Origin: Kangiella spongicola
GTDB taxonomy: Bacteria > Pseudomonadota > Gammaproteobacteria > Enterobacterales > Kangiellaceae
Direction of reading: 5' to 3'
Length of the DNA stretch: 64,000 nucleotides
NCBI RefSeq assembly: GCF_003194565.2
Contig: NZ_QICH01000001.1
Span: 372,001-436,000 of the forward strand
Position 1 is the first letter of the stretch. Each line of letters opens with the position of its first letter. Below, in pieces: positions 8,510 to 17,947 of the stretch. A program made the translations under genes and the position numbers. Under the pieces are notes generated by a model. That model saw only the letters and a program-made list of their open reading frames with translations. It had not been told where the DNA came from and searched no databases.

Positions 8510-10840
8510 ATGGGTGACTACAAAAAGCTATGGTGGCTATTAATATGCATCTTAGCCATAACCTTCGGTGTACTGGGGTACTTCGGTAAAGAAGTCTACC
8601 GAGAAGCACCACCGATTCCTGTACAGTTTGTGTCTGAGTCAGGCCAAACTATCATGACCAAAGATTCAATATTAGACGGTCAAACCGCTTGGCAATCTAT
8701 CGGCGGTATGCAGTTAGGCTCTATCTGGGGCCATGGTGCGTATCAAGCGCCTGACTGGACTGCGGACTGGTTGCACAGAGAGCTACTGGCTTGGTTAGAT
8801 CTTGCTGCCAATGAATTGTATGGCATGCCATACGATTCACTTGATGAGCAGCAACAGCATAACCTTAAGTTTGAGCTGAAAAAAGCTTACCGCACTAATA
8901 CATATAATGCTGAAACAGGTGAAGTCACCCTCTCTGAGCGTCGCATACAGGCCATTAATGAAGTCGCAGACTATTATGATCGCTTATTCGGTGGCGATCC
9001 TGAGTTCAGCGAGCGCCGCGAACATTATGCGATGAAAGAAGTCACTCTGCCTGATGCTGAGCGTCGCGCTCGTATGGCTGAGTTCTTCTATTGGACATCT
9101 TGGGCGGCAAGTACCGATCGACCTGATGGCTCGTCAACTTACACTAACAACTGGCCACACGAACCACTGATCGACAACGTACCAACTACTGAGAACATAG
9201 TCTGGTCAATTATCAGTATCATCTTATTGGTTGCTGGTATTGGTGGCCTTGTCTGGGGTTGGTCATTCTTGCGCAAAGAAGATGTTGAGCCTGAAGCGCC
9301 AATGAAAGATCCTATCAGTACATTCAAACTGACTCCGTCACAAAAAGCTTTGGGTAAATACCTATTTATCGTGGTTGCCCTATTCGTACTACAAGTATTC
9401 CTTGGTGGTTTCACTGCGCACTACACTGTGGAAGGCCAAGGCTTCTACGGCATTGATACTACTAAATGGTTCCCATACAGCTTAGTCAGAACTTGGCACA
9501 TCCAATCCGCACTATTCTGGATTGCCACAGGTTTCTTAGCCGCAGGTCTTTTCTTAGCGCCAATCATTAACGGTGGTAAGGATCCGAAATACCAAAAACT
9601 AGGCGTAGATATTCTATTCTGGGCATTGGTGGTAGTAGTTGCAGGAACCTTTATCGGTAGCTTCTTCGCCATCGCACAAATCATGCCTCCTGAGTGGAAC
9701 TTCTGGTTAGGTCACCAAGGTTATGAGTTCGTTGATCTCGGTCGTCTATGGCAGATTGGTAAGTTTGTCGGTATCGTTTTCTGGCTTGGCTTGATGCTTC
9801 GCTGCATTCTTCCAGCCTTTAAAGTTAAGACTGATAAAAACTTACTCGCGTTATTCACAGCCTCGGTAGTTGCCATTGGTCTATTCTATGGTGCAGGCTT
9901 CTTCTACGGCGAACGTACTCACATCTCGGTGATGGAATACTGGCGCTGGTGGATTGTCCACCTGTGGGTTGAAGGTTTCTTTGAAGTGTTCGCAACCACA
10001 GCACTCGCCTTCATCTTCTACAACATGGGCCTAGTGTCTCGCAAGATGGCGACTGCAGCATCTTTAGCCTCAGCATCACTATTCTTGCTTGGCGGTGTAC
10101 CAGGAACATTCCACCACATGTACTTCTCAGGAACTACAACTCCGGTGATGGCGGTTGGTGCAACCTTTAGTGCGCTAGAAGTGGTTCCGCTAATCGTGCT
10201 TGGTCACGAAGCCTGGGAGCACTATAAGCTCAAAGATCGTGCTTCTTGGATGAGTAAAGTTAAGTGGCCATTAATGTACTTTGTGGCGGTAGCTTTTTGG
10301 AACATGTTAGGCGCGGGCGTACTAGGGTTTATGATTAACCCACCAATCTCGCTCTACTATATCCAAGGTCTAAACACTACAGCAACTCACGCTCACGCAG
10401 CATTATTCGGGGTGTATGGTTTCTTAGCGCTTGGCTTCGTACTGATGGTCCTACGCTACATCCGTCCAAACTTAGTCTTCAACGAGAAGCTGATGAGAAC
10501 TTCTTTCTGGTGGATGAACATTGGCCTAGCAATGATGCTGTTCACCAGTTTATTACCCGTCGGTATTATTCAGTTCTTTGCGAGTGCGTCTGAAGGTTTA
10601 TGGTACGCACGTAGTGAAGAAGTGCTACAAAGTCCAACTCTGGTAACGTTACGTTGGATCCGTACTATTGGTGATATCGTATTCATCGTTGGTGCCGTTG
10701 CTGTTAGCTGGCAGGTAGTCAAAGGGGTATTCTTCCCTGGTAGCGACACCGCGCAAGACATTGAAGATGAAGGTCTTGAGCCAGCCTTAGAGCATGGCAA
10801 AGATTACTGCTGTGGCGGCTGTGGTGGCGATACTAAATAA
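8510..10840 (+). CDS. norB: Quinol-dependent nitric oxide reductase (qNor)
   Basis: A single-subunit qNor reduces two NO to N2O at the inner membrane using quinol. The 776-residue protein has the fused N-terminal cytochrome-c-like extension, without a haem motif, up to about residue 220. About 12 catalytic helices follow, with haem and iron ligands in RTWHIQSALFW, HLWVEGFFEVFATT, GTFHHMYFSGTT and THAHAALFGVYG. A strong GGGAG ribosome site precedes the ATG. The extreme C-terminus is odd: it ends in EHGKDYCCGGCGGDTK, a short cysteine/glycine tail not needed for catalysis. The divergent nsrR and the two operators point to NO detoxification rather than full denitrification. Confidence 0.95.
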   Translation: MGDYKKLWWLLICILAITFGVLGYFGKEVYREAPPIPVQFVSESGQTIMTKDSILDGQTAWQSIGGMQLGSIWGHGAYQAPDWTADWLHRELLAWLDLAANELYGMPYDSLDEQQQHNLKFELKKAYRTNTYNAETGEVTLSERRIQAINEVADYYDRLFGGDPEFSERREHYAMKEVTLPDAERRARMAEFFYWTSWAASTDRPDGSSTYTNNWPHEPLIDNVPTTENIVWSIISIILLVAGIGGLVWGWSFLRKEDVEPEAPMKDPISTFKLTPSQKALGKYLFIVVALFVLQVFLGGFTAHYTVEGQGFYGIDTTKWFPYSLVRTWHIQSALFWIATGFLAAGLFLAPIINGGKDPKYQKLGVDILFWALVVVVAGTFIGSFFAIAQIMPPEWNFWLGHQGYEFVDLGRLWQIGKFVGIVFWLGLMLRCILPAFKVKTDKNLLALFTASVVAIGLFYGAGFFYGERTHISVMEYWRWWIVHLWVEGFFEVFATTALAFIFYNMGLVSRKMATAASLASASLFLLGGVPGTFHHMYFSGTTTPVMAVGATFSALEVVPLIVLGHEAWEHYKLKDRASWMSKVKWPLMYFVAVAFWNMLGAGVLGFMINPPISLYYIQGLNTTATHAHAALFGVYGFLALGFVLMVLRYIRPNLVFNEKLMRTSFWWMNIGLAMMLFTSLLPVGIIQFFASASEGLWYARSEEVLQSPTLVTLRWIRTIGDIVFIVGAVAVSWQVVKGVFFPGSDTAQDIEDEGLEPALEHGKDYCCGGCGGDTK

Positions 10841-10862
10841 TCAATATAAACGATAACTTTAG

Positions 10863-10887
10863 AGGCAGCCTACGGGCTGCCTTCTTT
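10863..10887 (+). terminator. Intrinsic terminator of norB
   Basis: AGGCAGCC (10863-10870), loop TACG, then GGCTGCCT (10875-10882), followed by a short T-rich run TCTTT. The loop is of the stable UNCG type. Confidence 0.8.
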
Positions 10888-11053
10888 ATGCATGCCTAAA
10901 ATCTTTGTCATTAAATCAACAGCTTAACAAAAGCAAAAGGTGCCAGATTAGTGACAAGTTCCCCTAGAATTTAGTAGGATTGTGAGGGAGTAGAAAGAAC
11001 CCAGTTCTTAGCAAGCTGTAAACTGACGCCAACTGACAGAACAAGGATTGATT

Positions 11054-11476
11054 ATGACACCAAGAAAGACTTTGATTTCGATAAGTTTAATAGCTCTTTT
11101 AGCTTTAACTCAGTCATGCACTCAGGCGAATAACGATGAGGCTGCACAAAAAGCAAAATCATCACAGCCCCAAGATTTATATAGCCAAATCCAAGAAACC
11201 ATCAGTGTAGAAGGTTGTAGCAACAACGCTGATTGCGCTTTATTAGCTGTTGGCAACAAGCCTTGCGGTGGCCCTGAAGCGTATTTAGCTTACTCAAAAA
11301 ACAACACCGATGTCGCTAAGCTAGAAAACTTAGGACAACAGTACAGCGAGCAACGCAAAAAGTACAACCAGGAGAACCAAGTTATGGGAACCTGTGTTGT
11401 GACTCCGAAGCCCGGCGTCAGCTGTGTTCGCAACCAGTGTTTAACAAACTCAAGTCAAAGCACTAATATCCAATAA
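11054..11476 (+). CDS. Cysteine-rich exported protein, probable lipoprotein
   Basis: This 140-residue product has a signal sequence ending in ALTQSC, an imperfect lipobox, so a lipid-anchored cysteine is likely but not certain. The mature part has spaced cysteines in GCSNNADCALLAV, KPCGGPEAYLAYS, GTCVV and SCVRNQC, suggesting disulfides in the periplasm. I do not recognise a named domain. The start is the ATG at 11054 with AAGGA upstream. Its 3' end overlaps the end of bioD by 27 bases in the convergent direction. Confidence 0.65.
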   Translation: MTPRKTLISISLIALLALTQSCTQANNDEAAQKAKSSQPQDLYSQIQETISVEGCSNNADCALLAVGNKPCGGPEAYLAYSKNNTDVAKLENLGQQYSEQRKKYNQENQVMGTCVVTPKPGVSCVRNQCLTNSSQSTNIQ

Positions 11477-12136
11477 CTCAGCGACTTTATCCGCGCAGTC
11501 TGGGCTTTCCTGGAATGGAACTATGCCCAGGCATGGCGCCGGAATGTTTTGCTTTAGCCAGTGCAAATTATCTTCCGCCTTATTCATCTCACCTTGCGCG
11601 AAGTTCGCCACCCAGCCAACTAATTTGAGTCCGCGTCGCTCGATATCCCGAACGGTTAGCATGGCATGATTTAAACAACCAAGCTTCATACCCACCACCA
11701 GTATGACTTCAAAGCCCTGACTTTCGACCCAATCCGCATAGGTTTCTTGCTGGTTTAACGGTGTCAACCAACCACCTGCGCCTTCAATGATCACACAATC
11801 TGCTTCTTCCGGTACTACCAAATTGGTCGTTAACACATCGCCGTTTAACTGCTGGCCGACCAAATCTGCTGCAATATGTGGCGCTATCGCTGGCTCAAAG
11901 CAGATAGGGTTTACCTGCTCATAGCTCAATTCCAGGTTTGAAGCTTTTTGAAGTTCTAAAGCATCTTCGTTTTGCAACACGCCCTGTACACGCTGAGCGT
12001 CCGAAGCAATGGGCTTCAAGCCAGCAACGCGTTTATTTTTAGCAACAAGAGCTCTGATAATACTGCGACTGACAAAGGTTTTACCTATTTCTGTATCTGT
12101 CCCAGTAACGAAAATTAAGGGTTTAGCTGTGTTCAA
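11450..12136 (-). CDS. bioD: Dethiobiotin synthetase
   Basis: BioD closes the ureido ring of dethiobiotin from diaminopelargonic acid, CO2 and ATP. The 228-residue protein has the P-loop FVTGTDTEIGKT near residue 10 and EGAGGWLTPL near 115. The start is a TTG (12134-12136) with GAGG about nine bases upstream. It is cut off from the bioBFHC operon by the plus-strand coiled-coil gene at 12268-13023, and I see no BirA-type box in front of it. Its 3' end overlaps the lipoprotein gene. Confidence 0.95.
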   Translation of the reverse strand: MNTAKPLIFVTGTDTEIGKTFVSRSIIRALVAKNKRVAGLKPIASDAQRVQGVLQNEDALELQKASNLELSYEQVNPICFEPAIAPHIAADLVGQQLNGDVLTTNLVVPEEADCVIIEGAGGWLTPLNQQETYADWVESQGFEVILVVGMKLGCLNHAMLTVRDIERRGLKLVGWVANFAQGEMNKAEDNLHWLKQNIPAPCLGIVPFQESPDCADKVAELLDISALT

Positions 12137-12267
12137 TTTGTTATACCTCGCACAATTAATCGAGTATGATTCATATATACTATTGCTATATACTGGAAAC
12201 TAGCAATATTGGTAGAGTTCGTTTTCCTTGGTATCAAAGGTTACTTTTTCAAGCCAAAGAGTTCACT

Positions 12268-13023
12268 ATGGATAAAATTACAGACCACAACATGATTGTT
12301 TTGATCTTGGGCATTCTTGCTCTGGTCATGATATTGGGTGCTGTGGTTACAGCAGCCTTAAAGCATGCCTTAGTGCGCCAGCTTGAATCTAAAAATGATG
12401 AACTCAAGCAAGTCATCAAAGAAAACACTCAAAACATTGCTAAAAAGAAGCAAAAAATAGAGGACCTAGAGTCCGACTATAAAAAGCTTCAAGACTCTCT
12501 AACCAGTCTTTCCGAACGTAACACCACACTGATTCAAGAGCATCGCCAACTCAATACTAAGTTTGAGAAAACGCTCAAAAATTATGAAGAAGCCCAAAAA
12601 AATTACTTGGACGCCTTACAGTCGATTTCCGATACCAAGCGTGAGCTTGAAGACGAAATGGATCAACTAAAAACTGAACAAGAAGCGGCTATTAAGAAAA
12701 TCCGCGAAGACGCTGAAGAAAAAGTTAACAACGTCCGCAAAGAGTCTCGCGACGAAATCGATAACTTCAAATCCAATTATTTGGCTGATTATGAGCACAT
12801 CAAAAAAAGTCATAAACGCCTTATAACCGCCAACCAAACTTTGAGCAAAAATATCGACAATCTCCGTGATGAGCGAGACTTCTACCGTACAGAGTTCGAA
12901 ACCCTGCGTGACTTCTTACACGACGCTCAAATGAAAAACGTCAAAGAAACTTTAAAAGCGAAAGAACAAGAACTCGAAGAAAAAGTTATTCAATTTGAGA
13001 ACAAAAAGAACTCAACACCTTAA
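12268..13023 (+). CDS. Membrane-anchored coiled-coil protein, function unknown
   Basis: A 251-residue protein with one N-terminal transmembrane helix (residues about 9-35). It is followed by an almost unbroken charged coiled coil (residues about 45-245) rich in Lys, Glu, Gln and Asn. No catalytic motif is visible. The chosen ATG at 12268 puts the helix at the N-terminus; the open frame continues upstream to 12166 but adds residues without character. It sits between bioC and bioD on the opposite strand and ends 4 bases inside bioC. It could be a structural or scaffold protein, but I cannot name it. Confidence 0.6.
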   Translation: MDKITDHNMIVLILGILALVMILGAVVTAALKHALVRQLESKNDELKQVIKENTQNIAKKKQKIEDLESDYKKLQDSLTSLSERNTTLIQEHRQLNTKFEKTLKNYEEAQKNYLDALQSISDTKRELEDEMDQLKTEQEAAIKKIREDAEEKVNNVRKESRDEIDNFKSNYLADYEHIKKSHKRLITANQTLSKNIDNLRDERDFYRTEFETLRDFLHDAQMKNVKETLKAKEQELEEKVIQFENKKNSTP

Positions 13024-13871
13024 AGCTCTCTCTTTCCTTCCGCTAACTCAACTATATATTCATGGTAACTGCTCGGCTTTTTCTCAGCGGAGCCAAACGC
13101 ATGGCCATAGACTAGCTCGTAAGTTGCGGGCAACTTTCCGTCATCAAGCGCAAATTGACGATAGGCCTTCTCGACGGCTCGTAATTTCTTTGGACCCATA
13201 AGTCCTGAGTTTCGGCGACTATCAATATTGTGCGCACCAATGTCCTTTAGGTCGCGCATCAGCTCTGACGCTTTGTCGTAACTGATCACCACTGGCTCTG
13301 CATCTACCACTGGGTCTAACATTTTAGCTTGAAGCATTGCATCGCCCACATGATGCATATCAATAAAATCGTTGACGTGCTGATACTGGTCTACTTGGGA
13401 AAAACTTTGTTTGAGCTCTTTTAAGGTATCAGGCCCTAATGTGGTGAAGAGTAACAAGCCTTCAGGCTTTAATACTCGATTTAATTCATTAAACAAATCC
13501 TGCAAATTCTCGACCCACTGAATCGATAAATTCGAGAAGATGAGGTCAACAGAATTGTCTTCAAAGGGTAATGCTAGCGCGTTAGCACACACATACTGCT
13601 CTGCTGATGATTGTTGCTTACACCACTCAATCATTCCTTCTGCGATATCCACCCCAGTCACTTCCGCCGCAGGGAAACGCTCGGATAATTGGCGAGTAAA
13701 AACGCCGGTACCACAGCCTAAATCAACGATCTTTTTTGGCTCAAGTTTAAAGTAATCTAAACGCTCGAATAAACGCTCGCCAGCAATGCGCTGGAAGAAT
13801 GCCGCCGCATCGTAAGTGCTGGCAGCTTTGCTGAAAGAGCGGGCGACGTCGCTAGAACTTAAATGACTCAT
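13020..13871 (-). CDS. bioC: Malonyl-ACP O-methyltransferase
   Basis: BioC methylates malonyl-ACP so that the fatty-acid machinery can build pimeloyl-ACP methyl ester for biotin. The 283-residue protein has the SAM-binding motif VDLGCGTGVFT (near residue 50), FSNLSIQWV and the C-terminal MGPKKLRAVEKAYR region of the BioC family. Its start overlaps the end of bioH by 4 bases (ATGA), showing translational coupling in the bioB-F-H-C operon. Confidence 0.93.
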   Translation of the reverse strand: MSHLSSSDVARSFSKAASTYDAAAFFQRIAGERLFERLDYFKLEPKKIVDLGCGTGVFTRQLSERFPAAEVTGVDIAEGMIEWCKQQSSAEQYVCANALALPFEDNSVDLIFSNLSIQWVENLQDLFNELNRVLKPEGLLLFTTLGPDTLKELKQSFSQVDQYQHVNDFIDMHHVGDAMLQAKMLDPVVDAEPVVISYDKASELMRDLKDIGAHNIDSRRNSGLMGPKKLRAVEKAYRQFALDDGKLPATYELVYGHAFGSAEKKPSSYHEYIVELAEGKREL

Positions 13872-14644
13872 GCGGCTAAAAACTCATTCACTTTTTCAAT
13901 GAATTGATCGGTATGTGACAAAAACGGCGCATGGCTCGCTTTCGGGAAAACATGGTGCTCACTGTGTGGCGATAGTTTTTTCACCTCTTCTGCAGCCTTG
14001 GCTGGAACTAGCGAATCCAAACGCCCGTATAGTCTTAAAAAGGGCACTGTGATGTCTTTAAGCTGTGAGCGGAAGTCCACATCATTCAACAAACTCAAAC
14101 CTTCTCTTAAAGCTCTTGAGGCCGGCATGCCATGAATAAAAACGGTGTCACGTAAGCGTCGTATATCTTCTTTTTGCGTTTCGCTACCAATAGCTTGGAT
14201 CGCCAAAAAGCGGATAATAGTCCCCTGATAGTCTTCTTCTAGAAAGCGGCAAAAACTATCCATAATGTTGGGTTTCATCGCATGCTGCCAATCATCAGCC
14301 TGCACGAATCGCGGCGAGCTAGAAACGGTAATTAATGATTCAACTCGATGGGAATGATTAATCGCGATATTGGTCGCAACCAAGCCACCCATAGACCAAC
14401 CTAGGTAGTGTGCTTTTTCTGGAGCAACTTTTAATACCTGCTCAGACAATAACTCAACCGTATAGTCACCACCGGGGAGCGGCGAGCGACCAAAGCCAGG
14501 CAGATCGATTAAATGTAGCCTATAGCTTTTCGATAACTGCTCAGTCATTAATTCCCAGATCCCCGAGTGTAACCCCCATCCATGCAGCAAGACTAAATCG
14601 GGGCCTTGTCCAATACTTTCAATATAGGGTTCTAATTTGCTCAT
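13868..14644 (-). CDS. bioH: Pimeloyl-ACP methyl ester carboxylesterase
   Basis: BioH removes the methyl ester added by BioC and frees pimeloyl-ACP for BioF. The 258-residue alpha/beta hydrolase shows LLHGWGLHSGIWE, nucleophile elbow GWSMGG near residue 83, acid in YGRLDSLVP and histidine in KASHAPFLSH. It lies between bioF and bioC in the biotin operon, 65 bases after bioF. That gap holds a direct repeat of TTACAAAGTGC type but no clear terminator. Confidence 0.93.
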   Translation of the reverse strand: MSKLEPYIESIGQGPDLVLLHGWGLHSGIWELMTEQLSKSYRLHLIDLPGFGRSPLPGGDYTVELLSEQVLKVAPEKAHYLGWSMGGLVATNIAINHSHRVESLITVSSSPRFVQADDWQHAMKPNIMDSFCRFLEEDYQGTIIRFLAIQAIGSETQKEDIRRLRDTVFIHGMPASRALREGLSLLNDVDFRSQLKDITVPFLRLYGRLDSLVPAKAAEEVKKLSPHSEHHVFPKASHAPFLSHTDQFIEKVNEFLAA

Positions 14645-14709
14645 TACTTAATACTCTTTACAAAGTGCCGTTACAAAGTGCTTTTACGCACCTTTGAGTT
14701 GCGCTTTTT

Positions 14710-15855
14710 CTATAGCCCGGATATAGCTTCGACTAATTGCTCTATGTGTTGACGACGGTGATTCGCCGTCAGTGTTATACGCAAACGCGCACTATTTTCG
14801 GGGACCGTTGGGGGGCGAATCGCCACCACTAACAACCCTTTTTCGCGCAAGCCTTGACTAACTTCAAGTGCTCGCTCATTGGTTCTTAATAATACGGGCT
14901 GTATAGCCGTATCCGATGGCATCAAGGGTAAGTTTTTCTCTGTAGCCAGTTGCTTGAAATAATTAATGTTGTGGTGCAGTTGTTGGCGTCGCTCTGGTTC
15001 GCTTTGTACAAGCGCTAAACCAGCCCGATTTGTCGCAGCAACCGCTGGCGGAATCGCCGTGGTATAAATATAGCTACGCGAAAATTGCACCAAGCTTTCG
15101 ATTAGAACGTCTCTCCCAGCGACAAAAGCACCATAACCGCCAAGCGCTTTGCCAAATGTTGCCATATAGATATCGGCTTTCGACGGCTCTAAACCAAAGT
15201 GCTCTAAAGAACCTTTACCAGAGGCGCCTAATACGCCAAAGCCATGCGCATCATCAACCATCAAGCTACTGTTACTGCGCTCAGTCAGTTCTAAGATTTG
15301 CGGTAAAGGCGCTAAATCGCCGTCCATACTAAAGACACCATCGGTAACCACCACTTTAGTCTCGACTTGGTGCTGTAACTGGCGCTCTAAGGAGCTCATA
15401 TCGTTATGACCATAGCGCAACATTTTAGCTTCGCTAGCACGGCCACCGTCGATTAATGAAGCATGATTGAGCTTATCTTGAACGATTAAATCTTTACGAT
15501 CGAATAACGCGGTTAAAACACCGTAATTGGCCATAAAGCCCGAAGAAAATAGCAAAGCTCTTTCAACGCCTAAGAATTCCGCCAACTCCTCTTCAAGCTG
15601 ATGGTGTTCATAACTATGCCCAGCCACCAGGTGTGATGAGCCGCTTCCAGTGCCGAAGCGCTGCGTCGCCTTTAGCGTGCTTTCGATTAGTTTGGGGTGA
15701 CTCGCCAAGCCTAAATAGTCATTACTACTAAAATTGATGAAATGCTGGCCATTAATACTGATTTCAGTATCTTGACCAGACTCCAAGGTCAAACGCTGGC
15801 GCATCATATCTTGCGCCTGCCTTTGTTTTAGCCGGCTTTGCAGCTTGCTCCACAT
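14710..15855 (-). CDS. bioF: 8-amino-7-oxononanoate synthase
   Basis: BioF is a PLP enzyme that joins pimeloyl-ACP and alanine. The 381-residue protein is of normal length and contains NDYLGLASHPK, GTGSGSSHLVAGH, DDAHGFGVLG and the PLP-lysine motif ATFGKALGGYGAF. It follows bioB by 47 bases in the same operon. The protein family also includes KBL and HemA-type enzymes, but the operon settles the role. Confidence 0.95.
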   Translation of the reverse strand: MWSKLQSRLKQRQAQDMMRQRLTLESGQDTEISINGQHFINFSSNDYLGLASHPKLIESTLKATQRFGTGSGSSHLVAGHSYEHHQLEEELAEFLGVERALLFSSGFMANYGVLTALFDRKDLIVQDKLNHASLIDGGRASEAKMLRYGHNDMSSLERQLQHQVETKVVVTDGVFSMDGDLAPLPQILELTERSNSSLMVDDAHGFGVLGASGKGSLEHFGLEPSKADIYMATFGKALGGYGAFVAGRDVLIESLVQFSRSYIYTTAIPPAVAATNRAGLALVQSEPERRQQLHHNINYFKQLATEKNLPLMPSDTAIQPVLLRTNERALEVSQGLREKGLLVVAIRPPTVPENSARLRITLTANHRRQHIEQLVEAISGL

Positions 15856-15902
15856 AGATATCCTAGCGGTTAATGATTAACGATTTTGTAAAGTCGCTAT
15901 TC

Positions 15903-16988
15903 CTAGCTAACTTTAGTCGCGTCGTAAAACAGTGGCTTGGATTCAGCGCTTGCTTGCTCGGCTGTGTTCGCCACTAGCTCTGCAGTTTCAGCCTCTACCG
16001 CCTCTTTCGAATGATGGCGCTTTTCAGGCTGAATTCCTAAACGCTTAAACAAGATCGAATCCGCCTCGGCTTCCGGGTTTGCCGTGGTCAATAGCTTCTC
16101 GCCATAGAAAATAGAGTTGGCACCAGCGAAATAGCAAAGTGCTTGTGTTTGCTCATTCATGTCTTCACGCCCCGCCGATAAACGCACGTAAGACTTAGGC
16201 ATTACAATTCTAGCGGTCGCAATCATGCGGATGAAATCAAACTCATCTAGTTTTTCCACTTCACCTAATGGCGTTCCCGGTACAGCTACCAACATATTAA
16301 TCGGTACACTTTGTGGGTGTTCTGGCATGTTCGCCAACTGCTTAATCAAACCATAACGGTCATTGATTTTTTCGCCCATACCGATAATACCGCCACTACA
16401 AACATTAATCCCTGCGTCGCGAACATTTTGCAACGTATCAAGGCGGTTTTCGTAGCTTCGAGTAGTGATGATCTGCTCATAATACTCAGGCGAGGTGTCG
16501 AGGTTATGGTTATAGTAATCTAAGCCAGCTTCGGCGAGCTTTCCTGCTTGTTCGTCAGTTAGCATACCAAGAGTTACGCAAGTCTCTAGCCCCAAGTCCT
16601 TTACTTGGCGCACCATCTCGATGACCACATCTAAGTCTTTCTCACGCGGCGAGCGCCAGGCAGCACCCATGCAGAAACGTGTCGCACCATTTTGTTTCGC
16701 TTGTTGAGCTTTCTCAACAACCTTTTGTACTGCCATCAGCTTTTCTTTTGACAAGCCAGTGTTGTAGTGGCCGGATTGAGGACAATAAGCGCAATCTTCA
16801 GGGCAAGCTCCGGTTTTAATGCTAAGCAAGGTGCTTGTTTGAACTTCGTTCGGGTTAAAGTTCTGACGGTGGATCAGTTGCGCAGCGAACAACAAGTCGT
16901 TAAATGGTTGATTGTAAATGGTTTCTATCTCTTCCAATGTCCAATCATTGCGAATTTTACCACTATTTAGATAATCTAAATTGCTCAT
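15903..16988 (-). CDS. bioB: Biotin synthase
   Basis: BioB is a radical-SAM enzyme that inserts sulfur into dethiobiotin. The protein (361 aa from the ATG at 16988) has the cluster motif [10 protein letters not shown] near residue 55, [21 protein letters not shown] and the late RLSAGREDM motif holding the second-cluster arginine. I chose [10 protein letters not shown] because a longer reading to 17054 adds 22 basic residues that run into the promoter. An acidic tail of about 50 residues after the core is a little long. Transcription should start at the promoter at 17054-17081, under the BirA-type operator. Confidence 0.95.
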   Translation of the reverse strand: MSNLDYLNSGKIRNDWTLEEIETIYNQPFNDLLFAAQLIHRQNFNPNEVQTSTLLSIKTGACPEDCAYCPQSGHYNTGLSKEKLMAVQKVVEKAQQAKQNGATRFCMGAAWRSPREKDLDVVIEMVRQVKDLGLETCVTLGMLTDEQAGKLAEAGLDYYNHNLDTSPEYYEQIITTRSYENRLDTLQNVRDAGINVCSGGIIGMGEKINDRYGLIKQLANMPEHPQSVPINMLVAVPGTPLGEVEKLDEFDFIRMIATARIVMPKSYVRLSAGREDMNEQTQALCYFAGANSIFYGEKLLTTANPEAEADSILFKRLGIQPEKRHHSKEAVEAETAELVANTAEQASAESKPLFYDATKVS

Positions 16989-17053
16989 TGCTTCATTAAC
17001 CCTTATAGTATGTTTTTTGCACGTTTTGCGTAAGAAACTAGAATATTCGTGCA

Positions 17054-17081
17054 AGTTTACTTCTCAAGACTACACTGTCAA
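17054..17081 (-). promoter_or_regulatory. bioB promoter
   Basis: On the minus strand a perfect -35 box TTGACA (17076-17081) and TAAACT (17054-17059) are 16 bases apart. The -35 box lies inside the left arm of the BirA operator, so bound BirA would block polymerase. Confidence 0.65.
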
Positions 17082-17108
17082 CCAAGAAAAAGGAATTTAG
17101 GTTTACAA
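17075..17108. promoter_or_regulatory. BirA (biotin repressor) operator
   Basis: CTGTCAACC (17075-17083), a 16-base AT-rich spacer, then GGTTTACAA (17100-17108). The known BirA box is TTGTAAACC-N16-GGTTTACAA in E. coli; the right arm is a perfect match and the left arm differs at two positions. It sits between bioB and comF. The right arm reaches the A of the comF ATG and the spacer contains comF's AAAAAGGA ribosome site, so BirA binding could repress both directions. Confidence 0.88.
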
Positions 17109-17824
17109 TGAGCTTCTTTACTGGCCTTAAAATGGCTGTTAATTCCACCATTAACACCAGCAGCTGCTCTTTCTGTAATGTCGCGCAAACCAAAACAGGA
17201 ATCTGTGACACCTGTTTTGTTGCGATTGAAAGTAACGATATTTCTTGTAACCGTTGCGCCAGCCCAATCGTTCACCAGCCAAGCCCACTCCTTGATTCAA
17301 CACTTTGTGGCAGGTGCATCAAAAAACCGCCGTCTTTTCAAAAAGTTATCACCGCTAGTCGTTATCAGTTTCCGGTCGATAAAGCCTTGGGGGAGCTAAA
17401 ATTTAATAAGCAACTGCATTACGCGCGGAGCCTATGCCATGTGCTCGAGCGACAAATAAAATTGCATTATTTCGATGCCCCCTACCCGCAAGCCATTTTA
17501 GCCGTTCCGCTGCACCCCAAAAGACTCCAAGAACGCGGCTTTAATCAATCCGATATTATCGCTAAGCACTTATCGCAGAGCCTTGGCATCCCAACCGCTA
17601 GCAATTTAATTCGAGTAAAAAATACGCCCCATCAAATCGGTCTAAGCGAAAAACAGCGCCGTAAAAACCTCAATAATGCCTTCGATGTTCGTGGCTCCTT
17701 GCCTGCTCATATTGCGCTAGTTGATGACGTAGTTACAACCGGTTCTACAGTTAACGAGGCCACAAGAGTCTGTTTAAAGCATGGTGCGCAAAGAGTCGAT
17801 GTTTGGTGCTTGGCTAAAACTTAG
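17108..17824 (+). CDS. comF: ComF-family phosphoribosyltransferase-like protein
   Basis: ComF is a cytoplasmic protein needed for DNA uptake in naturally transformable bacteria; GntX is the E. coli relative. The 238-residue product has an N-terminal zinc-ribbon region (CSFCN, ICDTC, CNRC, CGRC between residues about 20 and 70), then LAVPLHPKRLQERGFNQS and the PRPP-binding loop IALVDDVVTTGSTV near residue 205. The ATG at 17108 overlaps the BirA operator, and AAAAAGGA is the ribosome site. comF near biotin genes is common in gammaproteobacteria; here it is divergent from bioB. Confidence 0.9.
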   Translation: MSFFTGLKMAVNSTINTSSCSFCNVAQTKTGICDTCFVAIESNDISCNRCASPIVHQPSPLLDSTLCGRCIKKPPSFQKVITASRYQFPVDKALGELKFNKQLHYARSLCHVLERQIKLHYFDAPYPQAILAVPLHPKRLQERGFNQSDIIAKHLSQSLGIPTASNLIRVKNTPHQIGLSEKQRRKNLNNAFDVRGSLPAHIALVDDVVTTGSTVNEATRVCLKHGAQRVDVWCLAKT

Positions 17825-17947
17825 TCTTTTTCTCCTAAAAACCCACGAAAGCCATGTATAAAAGGCCTAACAACGCTATTTGTCTTGACGAAAAATAAAT
17901 GCACAGTAACCTAGAGTTATTTGCTACTTATAATTGAAAAGAGAATC

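Noticed and set aside
12137-12267. Possible BirA box before bioD
   Set aside because: A TTGTTATACC-like string is present, but no matching GGTTTACAA-type arm lies at the right spacing.
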